Below the pieces are notes generated by a model, which searched no databases, was not told the DNA's origin, and saw nothing but the letters and a program-made list of their open reading frames with translations. Shown here in pieces: positions 8,744 through 16,886 of a DNA stretch of 16,886 nt (positions within the stretch are counted from its first letter, which is position 1; every line of letters starts with the position of its first letter). The translations under genes and the position numbers were made by a program. The stretch is from Biscogniauxia marginata. Taxonomy: Eukaryota; Ascomycota; Sordariomycetes; Xylariales; Xylariaceae. The stretch covers positions 1 through 16,886 of the forward strand of contig MU404272.1 in the NCBI GenBank assembly GCA_022695795.1, in the 5' to 3' direction.

Positions 8744-9368
8744 TAGGCACAGCGGCCTGACGTGAAGGCTGATCATGAGCTGCTTCGGATAGGCGCATTG
8801 CGATGAAAAAGGGCCTACAGGGTAAAACCGGGGAATGATTGGTAGTATCGCAAGGAAATCATGATACCTTGTAATGAATTCTTGCACCATCATAGACTAC
8901 TACTATGTCTAACTGTTCGCATTGCTCTAGCATTTGGCGATTTCTTGTTAGCCTACGCGCCTGTCCCCTGTCTCCCTTAGCATTGCATGATATCAAGCAT
9001 CACTTCTGATGCTGCCGCTGCAATTGGTATTGCGTGTGAAATTCCATATTGGCTCTCGTGTACGAACGTAGTAGAAGAGGGAGAGAAAAGATAAAAACAA
9101 AAAATACTTAGTGGCTCTATTCACATATCCACAAGAAACATGAGCGATTCTCATTTTTGGTTGACCGCGGCGGCTGTTTTTATACCTATTGTATTTTATA
9201 GAGTAGGGACTGCATAGTGGCACGTGACCCACACGTCACGGGATTTAGCCATGGGACCGGACGTTGCTCCATTCCCAAAAAAACGCCGAGACTTCTTTGG
9301 CAGAGACTCTGGAGCCAACATTTGCTTCAGCACTCCGCTCCTTCAACTCACCAAACATATTCCAAAAA
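8744..9368. other. egd2/atp7 intergenic region
   Basis: About 625 nt with no gene. It contains the egd2 3' UTR and the atp7 promoter. An inverse CCAAT box (ATTGG) lies near 9023 and a CACGTGAC...GTCACG element at 9221-9240. Confidence 0.6.
9221..9240. promoter_or_regulatory. E-box/CRE-like inverted repeat upstream of atp7
   Basis: CACGTGAC (9221-9228) and CACGTCAC (9232-9239) lie about 130-148 nt before the atp7 ATG. CGTGAC (9223-9228) and GTCACG (9235-9240) form a 6-bp inverted repeat with a 6-nt spacer. CACGTGAC matches the E-box bound by Cbf1-type bHLH factors, which affect respiratory genes in yeasts; GTGACGTG on the other strand resembles a bZIP site. Binding is inferred. Confidence 0.4.
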
Positions 9369-10229
9369 ATGGCCGCAGTAAGTTGCCTTTTACTTGAAGC
9401 CTCTAGAAGTTACTGCCCGAGTTTTACAGTTGCAATTGGGTGCTCAATTGCTTTCCGAAGATCCCTTCGCAGATTATGAGCTAATTTTCATTTATCTCCT
9501 AGCGAAGCGCCGCCCTCAAGCTCGACTGGGCCAAGGTCACCTCCTCTCTGGGCCTGCGCGGTCAGACCGTCGCCTCCCTGCAAGCCTTCAAGCAGAGAAA
9601 CGAGAATGCCCGCCGCAAGGTGCAGGCTCTGTCTGAGCAGCCGACGACAGTCGACTTCGCGCATTACCGCTCGATCCTCAAAAACCAGGCTGTCGTCGAC
9701 GAGATCGAGAAGCGATTCGCCGCCTTCAAGCCCGCCAAGTACGACATCGCCCGCCAACTGAAGGCCATCGAAGCGTTCGAGGTCGAGGCCATCAAGAACG
9801 CCCAAGCCACCAAGGAGAAGGTCGACCTCGAGCTCAAGGATCTCGAGAAGACGCTCACGAACATTGAGACGGCTAGACCCTTCGAAGACCTCACTGTGGT
9901 ATGTCTAATACGTTCACGTCTGCTTTCATTCCACGGTTATTATCCCGATAGGGACGGGGAACGTGACGATAAAGAGGAGGGAAACAGGAACGAATGGTCT
10001 GGCGTCGTTGTTAGTGATGCTGATGATGCTGATGACGAGCGTAGGATGAAGTTGCCGCCGCCGAACCCTCAATCGACGAGAAGACTTCCCAGATGGTGTC
10101 CAAGGGCCGCTGGCTCGTTCCAGGATACAAGGTACATATACAATCCAACAACCCCCAATCAGCGGCTGGTGTTCATCTTTGCTAACCCCCCCAACCCAGG
10201 AAAAATTCGGTGACCTCTCCGTATCATAG
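9369..10229 (+). CDS. atp7: Mitochondrial F1Fo ATP synthase subunit d
   Basis: Four exons: 9369-9377 (only Met-Ala-Ala), 9503-9898, 10045-10131 and 10200-10229, giving 173 residues (yeast Atp7 is 174). All introns are in phase 0: 125 nt (GTAAGT...CTAG), 146 nt (GTATGT...GTAG) and 68 nt (GTACAT, branch GCTAAC, CCCAG). Recognisable family sequence includes [20 protein letters not shown] at the N-terminus, [33 protein letters not shown], then [14 protein letters not shown] and [10 protein letters not shown], ending EKFGDLSVS. Subunit d is part of the peripheral stalk that holds the F1 head against rotation, on the matrix side of the inner membrane; a long helical middle fits this. The final exon encodes nine residues and a stop. 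No neighbour is functionally linked beyond general housekeeping. Confidence 0.96.
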
Positions 10230-11184
10230 ACGGCGTTCGTACCGACATTCCCTTTCCTTTGTGTACTCTAGCATTGTAGATAGCGAATCCGAGAGAGAGG
10301 TACAGGCTGTGGAATCAACAAGAAACGCATCGTTAAACAAAGTCCGCAAATGGCCACGAACGGTTTACGTGAAGCTTCCATTCATGTTCGATCTTGGTGA
10401 TTGGCATCTGATACTGTGTTGCTATTTACCGAGGCCCTGCTAGGCCACTGGTTCTACAGGACAGCTAATTATAACATCGTCTATCGATCGAACGCACTTC
10501 CCGAAGGAAGGCTACGTTGCTGCTTAGAGATGGTTTCGTGGGGGAAAATCGAAATCTTGACTATTATTTGAAGGATAGCTGAGGGCTAGCTCATAGCGGC
10601 TTCGCTTTAGCCTTCTAATTCGGTCAGGTAGGACTAAGTAATGCTGCCGAGAGGAGAATTCGAGGATATATTTATCTCCCATGTACGGTTTAGAGTAGCT
10701 TGTGTTGCACTTCGAGGTCACATTGGATTTAACCTTCCTATATGTAGTCATTCATTATAGGCATAGTACTAACCGCTCTCTTTTATGAGTTGACCTAACA
10801 AGTAAGTCTGTCCTGAAGATTCTTAGTCAGGCAGTGGAATCATGCAGCTAGAATGCACGCATATAGGGCTCTTAATACAAGATTACGTCCATGTGCCAGG
10901 TAGGTAAACATGTAAGTGCCGACTTGTCCCCTCTTATAGGTGACGGGATATTACCGGTTAGAGAAATAAACTGGGGGTTACGCTGGTCCGTGCGGGTTCT
11001 AGGGAGGTTAGGCAAAACCTTATCTCAGCTAAAGAGGTTTTATGTATTAATGCTGCATGAATTACTAAACGTGCTGAACGGGTTCGGGACACTTCAATGT
11101 GTTCTTCATCACCCCATCCTCCCCTACTGCTACTACGAAAGTACCGACAACGACAGGCTAATCGGCCGTCGTCGCTCCGGCACG
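10230..11184. other. atp7/F-box gene intergenic region and F-box gene leader
   Basis: About 950 nt. The first part is the atp7 3' region. From 10891 to 11184 a frame stays open for 98 codons directly into the F-box coding sequence, starting at an ATG in poor context (T at -3). A donor-like CAG/GTAGGT occurs at about 10898-10905 and TACTAAAC near 11064, so a 5'-UTR intron is possible. No RNA gene seen. Confidence 0.45.
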
Positions 11185-12783
11185 ATGGACAAGATATCCC
11201 CGGAAATCTTACATATCGTATGCACATTTTTAAGCATAGATGATCTGCTCAACTTCCGCCTCGTCGCCAGGTCCTTCGCGGACATCGGCGCTGCTTACAT
11301 GCTGCCCGAGGTCACTTTCTACATGCACGGCGAAGAACTGGACCGACTCCGGGCCATCTCGCTACATCCCATTTTCTCTCGCAACGTCTACTCCCTGACC
11401 TACTTCGCCCAGGCCTTGGACTGTCCCAAGGTCTCTCTCCGCGAGTTCCTCAGAGACCACAAGCGCGAGATGAAATGGAATTCAAAGTTGCAGAAATTAA
11501 ACTTGTCCAGGGCCCAGTTGCTAGTCGAGTACAGGAAGTACGAGGACGCTGCCGAGAAACAGAACACCATCATGAACGCCCACATCGACGTGGCTGTCCT
11601 GAAGGAAGTCCTCCCGAGATTTCCCAATTTGCAGCATATGTGCATGTCTACCAGTAATCTCTTCTACGAGGGCAGATATCGCAAGCGGAGAATCAAGCCG
11701 CTGCAAAATATCATGCGAGGGGATAACATATACAGTCTCACTCCCGAAGGCGTGCGCCCGCTCGAGGCATTGCTCTATGCCAACGCTGATGCGCAATGTG
11801 GCCTGCAGAGTCTTCGTGCTGGTTCCCTGCATTGGAGGTTCTTCAAAAGGAGCGCCGCGGAACTAGCTCGTATGTTCAGGCCACTTTCCAATCTGAGTGC
11901 CATTGATCTCGTCATTAACGTTGAGCCCGCCGATGAAAGAATCCACGAGCACGACTCGCTTGCCCGCTGCCGCCGCGTCCTCGCCAAAGGCGCCCTGAGA
12001 AACATTTTCAAATCCATGCCGCATCTTCATTCCCTCTCTGTTGAGATCATCTCTATCGAGGCCGAGGACCTGGACAAAGGAGCAGCATTAGAACACTTGA
12101 TCGAACCTCGGTTCCATTGGCCAAATCTCCGAGAGCTGGTCATCGGCGGTATCGAGTGTGACAGGGAGGAGCTGATGGATGTCCTCGAACGTCACAAACA
12201 CACACTCCATCGCCTCTGTCTGCGAGATGTGTACCTCAAGTCAACATCATGGAAGAGGCTCCTACCCGATATTCGGAAGAAGTTGTTCTTAGTTGAAGCT
12301 TGCATATGCGGAGATTTATATGGTCGTTCAGAGGATGGCGAGGAACCAAATGATCCTTCGTACGCTACTGGCCATCTTGGGCCAGATCTTGAATACTGGG
12401 ACTTGTCAATACCTGAGGTTGGCGACCACGAGATGAGAGACTCGATCAACATCTATTGCCGGTTTGGCGGCCATCTATATCCCGACGAGCTTCCTCTCAC
12501 GGAAGATGTTGTGGATAAGTACTATGAAGACTATGTCCGAGGCTTCTTCGAAGATAGTGAATACGAAGACGAAGACGATGAACACAGTTCAGTGCGGTCG
12601 GCATTCGACAATACCACTGACCTTTCCGGCGAAGATGAGGACTGGGAAGACGTCGGAAGCAACGAGGACATTAGTGACGACCTGGAGGGATCGAATACGG
12701 AAGATGGAGCCACCGATGACGATGGGATTGCCGTCGGAATGGCTGACAGTGAGGCGGAAGATAGTAGTGAGATATCGCCTTGA
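11185..12783 (+). CDS. F-box protein with leucine-rich-like body and acidic tail
   Basis: Intronless, 532 residues from the ATG at 11185, chosen because it has A at -3 and G at +4 and the F-box begins immediately. The F-box is residues 1 to about 40: MDKISPEILHIVCTFLSIDD followed by LLNFRLVARSFADIG, with the usual L-P/S-E-I-L and LLNFRLV positions. F-box proteins bring substrates to SCF (Skp1-Cullin-Rbx1) ubiquitin ligases by binding Skp1. The middle holds irregular leucine-rich segments (about 235-245, 278-292 and 311-345), likely the substrate-binding part. The region from about 457 to the end is very rich in Asp, Glu, Ser and Thr and should be disordered. Filamentous fungi carry many such divergent, single-exon F-box genes, so a specific substrate cannot be named. 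A 98-codon in-frame upstream extension is possible but less likely. Confidence 0.85.
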   Translation: MDKISPEILHIVCTFLSIDDLLNFRLVARSFADIGAAYMLPEVTFYMHGEELDRLRAISLHPIFSRNVYSLTYFAQALDCPKVSLREFLRDHKREMKWNSKLQKLNLSRAQLLVEYRKYEDAAEKQNTIMNAHIDVAVLKEVLPRFPNLQHMCMSTSNLFYEGRYRKRRIKPLQNIMRGDNIYSLTPEGVRPLEALLYANADAQCGLQSLRAGSLHWRFFKRSAAELARMFRPLSNLSAIDLVINVEPADERIHEHDSLARCRRVLAKGALRNIFKSMPHLHSLSVEIISIEAEDLDKGAALEHLIEPRFHWPNLRELVIGGIECDREELMDVLERHKHTLHRLCLRDVYLKSTSWKRLLPDIRKKLFLVEACICGDLYGRSEDGEEPNDPSYATGHLGPDLEYWDLSIPEVGDHEMRDSINIYCRFGGHLYPDELPLTEDVVDKYYEDYVRGFFEDSEYEDEDDEHSSVRSAFDNTTDLSGEDEDWEDVGSNEDISDDLEGSNTEDGATDDDGIAVGMADSEAEDSSEISP

Positions 12784-13309
12784 AGGGACGGTGCTCAGCA
12801 TTTGGACGATCTCAGCCCTGCCAACTCGAATTTTGATGGTCTAGATTCCTAGATGATTTTGGACGGGTGCACGCCGGATTAATCGACGAAGCGTGGTTCT
12901 GTCCTCTCCCTCCATTTACCCGTTCTGTCCTTGGCAAATGGGCTCACAAACCTTGAGACGACGGGCAAACAGCAGTTATTACAGATGCATGGCGGGGTGA
13001 ATAGTCTCTTGAGGGCTACTTGGATGGCTCTGGCTAGTCAATCATAGTCTCGCTGACGAGAAGACGGTTATGAGTATATGCTTATTAGAGACCTTTCGAG
13101 CGTGGGCATAGCATTTTGGTTTAGGGGTGACACGGGGTCGTGGGGAATCGAAAGGGAGTTGGCTATTCAACATGCATCATATCATTACACTTGGGTACAT
13201 GTAGCTGATTCAACATAGAACTTAGTTGGTAGTTTTAATCAGCAAACGTTGAGTGTTGGAGATGGATGCGTTTGCTCTAGTTGTAGGTAAGTATTCGTTG
13301 AAAGGAGAA

Positions 13310-13337
13310 GGGGCAAGGGGCAAGGGGCAAGGAGCAA
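13310..13337 (+). repeat. Four-copy GGGGCAA tandem repeat
   Basis: Three exact 7-bp units plus a fourth with one change (GGAGCAA). Three G4 runs spaced by three bases, with GG following, could form a G-quadruplex. It is a small microsatellite with no visible link to a gene. Confidence 0.7.
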
Positions 13338-13480
13338 AATAAACAACTGAAGGTATTCACTTTATGTTGGATTTACATTCCCAGCGAGTTGATATGATTG
13401 CATTCATTAATGCGTAAACTGACAGGTAGGTTACTCCAGTTTACTGCTCGTCCTTGTGGAAAAAAGGAGGGGGGGGGCGG

Positions 13481-13491
13481 TACCTAAGGTA
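13481..13491. promoter_or_regulatory. TACCTAAGGTA motif upstream of the EAF gene
   Basis: This 11-mer is identical to the one at 5909-5919 before eL14 and lies about 310 nt before the EAF start codon. Further AGGTAGGTTAG and CTAGGTAC copies follow up to about 13565. Function unknown. Confidence 0.4.
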
Positions 13492-13801
13492 AAGATTAGT
13501 AGTAGGTAGGTTAGCATACATACTAATACACAGTACAGTAAGAGGGGAGGGGGTTCTAGGTACGGAAGAAATGCACTAATTAGGGCCGGAGACGGGGCTG
13601 CGACGGGAGCTTGTAAAGGCCCCACAGGATCAGCGTTCTAGCTTCCGCTGTGTTTCTGGCCGCCGCAACTTTCCCTCTTTGTTTCCACTCATCCACCGTC
13701 CACCATCCATCACCTCTATCTATCCATCACTCCATCCATGATCCACCTGTTTATTGGTATTCTCTATCCACTCAACTGTAGACCGCGACGGGCATTCTAG
13801 A

Positions 13802-14980
13802 ATGGCTTCCCTCGCCGCGGGGATAGTCGATCCCACCAAAGCCGGCAAATATCCCGTCATCCTCAGCGATGCGTTGCTGGGCAAGGACCCGAAGGAGGTC
13901 TTCACCGGCGTGAGATGTAAGCAATACAACGACAAAATACCCAACTAGCAGACCCAGCGATAGGCTAACAGAACCTCGCTAGACAACCACAGACCATCTC
14001 TATCGTCCTCCACAGCACCACACCAGGCACGAATAAAACCGGCATCATCCTCAAAGAAGGGCGCGCAACCGTACGACCTCTCCTTTCAAGACGATGGTGG
14101 CCGCTACGAATACAAGGGGACTCGGGGGAATGAAGACAAGCAGTACGTGCTAATCTTCGACCCCGAGCGCCAGGTCTTCGTCCTGCACAAAGTCGACTCC
14201 GTGTTCAACATGAATCTCGTGCGCACACCATCTACCAGCGACGCCGGGAGCCTGCGACGGGAGTACCCCCAGTTAGAGAGCCACAAAGACAGCAGTACTA
14301 CGAAGCCATCAGCCTCGGCGAACAAGAAGACGACCAAGGACGGCGGAGCCGCCAAGACCCGCAAACCAGCACCGAAAGAGGATAAGAAGGCGACGGGCCT
14401 GGCCATGCCCGAGAAGAAGGCGCCCCTCAAGCCTAGTCCTATGCCCAAGCCCAAGCCCAAGCCCAAGCCGAACAATATGCGCAAGGCGGCTGATCTAGAC
14501 TCGGAAGACGAAAGCTCTGACGACGACCTGCTCACGATTGAGGACCCTGGCGGCGCGGCGCCGAGCGCGAGCCGCGACTTCTCGCCTGGGTTTATGGACA
14601 AACCTCGGCCGTTCTACGAGTTCGTGCAGCAGCAGGAGGAAGAAGATGAAGACGACGCCGATGGCGAAGAAGACGATGATGACGCATTTGAGCACTTCAA
14701 GCTTCCGAGCCCTATCAACCGTCAGATGCAGCAGGGCGGCAGCAGCATAAACAATATCGGTAGCGGCGTGCAGTCTATGCAGGTCGACAACGACGAAATG
14801 GAAGAAGAAGAGGAGGAAGAGGAAGAGGAGGAGATGGAGGATGTAGGGCCAGGGCTTATGGGAGGACAGGAAGCACAGGCGGCCGACGGAGAGGACAACG
14901 ATGATCTCGAGGCTGCGCTGATGGCGGAACTTGAAGAAGGCTCTGCGAAGGAGGAGAGCGATGTGAGTGAAGAGGAATGA
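13802..14980 (+). CDS. EAF-family (ELL-associated factor) transcription elongation factor
   Basis: Exons are 13802-13916 and 13983-14980. The 66-nt intron has GTAAGC, a GCTAAC branch and a GCTAG acceptor. The product has 370 residues. The N-terminal EAF domain (about 12-120) is recognisable: GKYPVILSDALL, then TGVR-YNHRPSLSSS across the junction, PYDLSFQDDGGRYEYKGT, and QYVLIFDPERQVFVLHKVDS. EAF proteins bind ELL and stimulate RNA polymerase II elongation in the nucleus; metazoans and fission yeast have them, budding yeast lacks an obvious one. The rest is low complexity: a Lys-Pro repeat at about 188-201, then acidic stretches including a Glu-only run at about 312-322 and an acidic C-terminus, which may act in activation or protein contacts. 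The ATG at 13802 has A at -3 and G at +4; the frame is open slightly upstream but has no ATG. Confidence 0.9.
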
Positions 14981-15845
14981 ATGATCGCGCGGGGAAATTC
15001 ATCCTTCCATCCTCCCATTGAAGGGGCGGGCATAAAGGGGGAGAGTTGGCCATCTATCTATCTATTCGCAGATATTTCTCTGCCATTCTGGGACTTATAG
15101 GGGCAGGAGATCCCGGCGTTGGCGTTTCTGGATACCATCTACCGACCAAACAGAAAATTTGGAACCAACGGGACATATCTATGCTTCTTTTCCCTTTCCT
15201 TCTTAGATATAAGAACAAACTACAGGAATAACAAGATGATAAATACAGTTGCTGGATTCCAAGAGAACCATCCTTTGCGGATGGGCAGGTTTTCTTTCTG
15301 CTTTATTTTATCTTCCTTCGTAGTTAATGTACAGATTAGAATCTAGAGGCTTGCAATCTAGCTGAGACATGAATTCGAACACTTGAATATCTTAACGATC
15401 GATCATCCTAGATTTCGGTACCTTACCTAGTATACGTGCTCCAAAAATCACGCAGTCAGACTGTGCATCTTTGCCACAGGAATCACAGTGAAGCCTACCG
15501 TCGTTTCCAATCTACAATCTTATTTAGGTATTTTTATTTTTATTTCTTAGAGTGTATATATCCACCAAATGTTGACGGTAATATAATGTTGCTAAATGGT
15601 GATATATCATCCGTGAGGCTCTCTCCTGGGGCAATCCATAGCTCTAACCCTAACGAATTCTGAGATCGTAGCCTGTATGCAGTATGAGTCTCAGCCTCCC
15701 CCTTTTTTCTGAAAAATTTGAGACCTGAACCACACCTCCATCATATCATCGCTGCCGCCGCCGACACTGTCATGAGAATATGCAGCATTAATCTTACGTA
15801 CTTGAGAGGCCATAAAATACAACCTGGTCAGCACGAGAGGGCCGA
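14981..15845. other. Convergent intergenic region between EAF and hydrolase
   Basis: About 865 nt where the plus-strand EAF and minus-strand hydrolase genes meet tail to tail, so it should hold both 3' UTRs. It is AT-rich from about 15150 to 15660. It contains TACCTTACCTAG near 15419-15430 and CTAACCCTAAC at 15644-15654. No gene or RNA is recognisable. Confidence 0.6.
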
Positions 15846-16671
15846 CTACGAAGAACCCGAGAAGACCAGATCCTCGTTACCAGGAACCGGGTTCAGCACG
15901 TTCACGTTGGTGCCGGCGAGCAGGCCGTCGCCGCCCTGCATGATGGCTGCGAACGAGTCGGCCATGAGCTGCACGCCGCTGACAAAGTCCTGCTCGTCGA
16001 ACTCGCAGTGCCCGCCGTCCGGCGAGTTGTCGACCGTCTGCAGGGCGCCGACGGCGTCGGCGTCTAGCCCGCCGTCGAGCGCGAGCTGCTCGTACGCGGC
16101 GACGGCGGCCGGGATGGCGGGCTGCAGCAGGGCCAGCTCGCGCTGCGTGCTCTGGAAGTGCAGCCGCGTGTTCGGGATCGCGGCCGCGGCGTCGGCGGCG
16201 ACGGCGACCTGGGGCTCGAGGCCGCCGCAGTTGAGCAGGACCTGGGACGCCTGCCCGGCGCCGGCGAAGGCGCCCATGTGCACCGGCAGGAAGAACCCCG
16301 ACAGCAGCAGCGACCCGCCCGACACCCCCGTGAAGCTGACGCTGCTCGCGTTGAAGGCGAGCACCTGCGGCAGCACCCCGGTCACGAGGTCGCTGACGAT
16401 CTGCGCGTGCGCGACCCCGTCCGTCCGCTCGAGCCCCGAGCCCCCTCCCCAGAACAGGTTCTCGTCCGGCGCCAGGATCGCGACCCCGGCCAGGTTGTCC
16501 TGCACCGCCTGGTTTGGGAAGTCGAAGAAGGACTGCCCGCCGTCGCCGTGGAGGAGCACGTTCAGCCCGAGCGTCCCTGCGGCGCCCGCGTCCTGCGTCG
16601 CGCCGTCGACGCCCGAGTCCGTCGTGAACTGGTCTGCCGGCGCCGAGACCTTGAAGCGTACTGTCTGGCCG
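15846..16671 (-). CDS. Secreted-type alpha/beta hydrolase (5' end not resolved)
   Basis: The minus strand encodes 274 residues ending at the TAG complementary to 15846-15848. Residues are counted from the exon start. The region near the N-terminus (GQTVRFKVSAPADQF) is followed by HGDGG at about 41-45, suited to an oxyanion hole, and GVSGGS with the likely nucleophile Ser117. H221 in DGGHCEF is a candidate catalytic His. Together these suggest a serine hydrolase of alpha/beta type; I recall fungal relatives carrying uninformative or misleading names, which I could not check. Cysteines and the absence of an internal start suggest an extracellular protein whose signal peptide is in an upstream exon. 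An acceptor (branch CTAAC, TTTCAACAG ending at 16672) supports the exon start at 16671. The frame stays open to about 16721, and an alternative AG at 16703-16702 would add ten residues. GC content is far higher than in the neighbours. It converges on EAF. Confidence 0.7.
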
Positions 16672-16886
16672 CTGTTGAAAGAGGTGTTAGTCGAGTGGCT
16701 TCTGAGTAATAGGTACGTGGATCATGTGATTGCCTTGGCTGATAGCATAGAGCTTAGAATATAAAAAGGGGGGGGGGGGGGGGGGGGGTTGTTTTTTTTT
16801 TTTTTTTTCCCTTCTTCCCACAGCCTTTTTTTTTTTAACGATTCCCTATATTGAAAAAGCGCATGCAAGACGTAGGATTACGTTGG
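16672..16886 (-). other. Intron or upstream region of the hydrolase gene
   Basis: Reading the minus strand, neither ATG-headed frame here joins to the hydrolase exon: one ends after nine codons, the other after eight, and neither has a usable donor. The first exon is therefore probably off the right edge, or the annotation of the intron is incomplete. The region includes the homopolymer runs at 16768-16808. Confidence 0.4.
16768..16808 (+). repeat. G21 and T17 homopolymer tracts
   Basis: A run of 21 G (16768-16788), then TTG, then 17 T (16792-16808); a further T-rich run follows at about 16826-16836. Such runs are prone to sequencing and assembly error, so the exact lengths are uncertain. 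On the hydrolase coding strand they read as poly(A) then poly(C). Confidence 0.8.

Larger units (their letters stand above)
12784..13801. other. F-box/EAF intergenic region
   Basis: About 1 kb without a gene. It holds the F-box 3' UTR, a short GGGGCAA tandem repeat (13310-13337), an A6/G-rich stretch near 13460-13477, the motif TACCTAAGGTA at 13481-13491 with further TAGGTAGG copies to 13565, and a CATCCA-rich leader at about 13690-13740 before the EAF start. Confidence 0.6.

Noticed and set aside
8405..8893. 162-codon minus-strand frame
   Set aside because: It is antisense to the third exon of egd2, and its leucine/valine-rich translation is the shadow of acidic codons.
13754..13801. In-frame N-terminal extension of the EAF protein
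   Set aside because: The frame is open but offers only a TTG start; the ATG at 13802 has a good context and matches the start of the EAF domain.
14104..14601. 165-codon minus-strand frame
   Set aside because: It is antisense to the EAF coding sequence and its Gly/Leu repeat mirrors the Lys-Pro repeat.
15644..15654. Interstitial telomere repeat (CTAACCCTAAC)
   Set aside because: Fewer than two TTAGGG units; expected by chance or as a single telobox, and it lies in a convergent region.
16158..16709. 183-codon plus-strand frame, and a longer one at 15718-16764
   Set aside because: Both are antisense to the GC-rich hydrolase exon; GC-rich codons leave few stops on the other strand, and neither translation resembles a protein family.

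Overview
The window looks like nuclear DNA of a filamentous ascomycete, most likely a sordariomycete-type Pezizomycotina. The reasons are short introns (mostly about 50-150 nt) with GTANGT donors, CTAAC/CTAAT/CTGAC branch sites and YAG acceptors; an A at -3 and G at +4 around most start codons; housekeeping proteins with fungal-type sequences; and an extremely AT-rich left end that resembles DNA mutated by repeat-induced point mutation (RIP). No prokaryotic, plasmid or viral features were seen.

Layout, left to right. 1-552 is gene-free AT-rich DNA. 553-2101 is the leader and promoter region of an RBR-type (RING-IBR-RING) E3 ubiquitin ligase gene (2102-4195, one intron). 4196-6218 is a 2 kb gap with no recognisable gene but with structured and palindromic promoter motifs near its right end. 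Three compact housekeeping genes follow, all on the plus strand: ribosomal protein eL14 (6219-6742, two exons), the nascent polypeptide-associated complex alpha subunit Egd2 (7813-8743, three coding exons plus a well-supported 5'-UTR intron), and mitochondrial ATP synthase subunit d/Atp7 (9369-10229, four exons, the first only 9 nt). Next are an intronless F-box protein with a long acidic tail (11185-12783) and an EAF-family transcription elongation factor (13802-14980, one intron). The last gene, on the minus strand and convergent with EAF, is a secreted-type alpha/beta hydrolase (15846 to about 16671). Its 5' end, including any signal peptide, is not resolved inside the window, and it lies next to a 21-nt G run and a 17-nt T run.

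Functionally the window groups genes of protein synthesis (eL14, NAC alpha), respiration (Atp7), ubiquitin-linked turnover (RBR ligase, F-box protein) and Pol II elongation (EAF). All genes except the hydrolase are on the plus strand. There is no sign of a secondary-metabolite cluster, defence system, transposase or CRISPR array.

The points most worth a second look are non-coding: a TACCTA/TAGGTA motif family recurring upstream of several genes, including a perfect 18-bp palindrome before eL14; interleaved inverted repeats at 5792-5846; telobox-like motifs before both translation genes; and possible upstream ORFs before the RBR ligase. I did not find evidence for a clearly new biological system. 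Exon boundaries come from reading splice signals and protein continuity by eye, without alignments.
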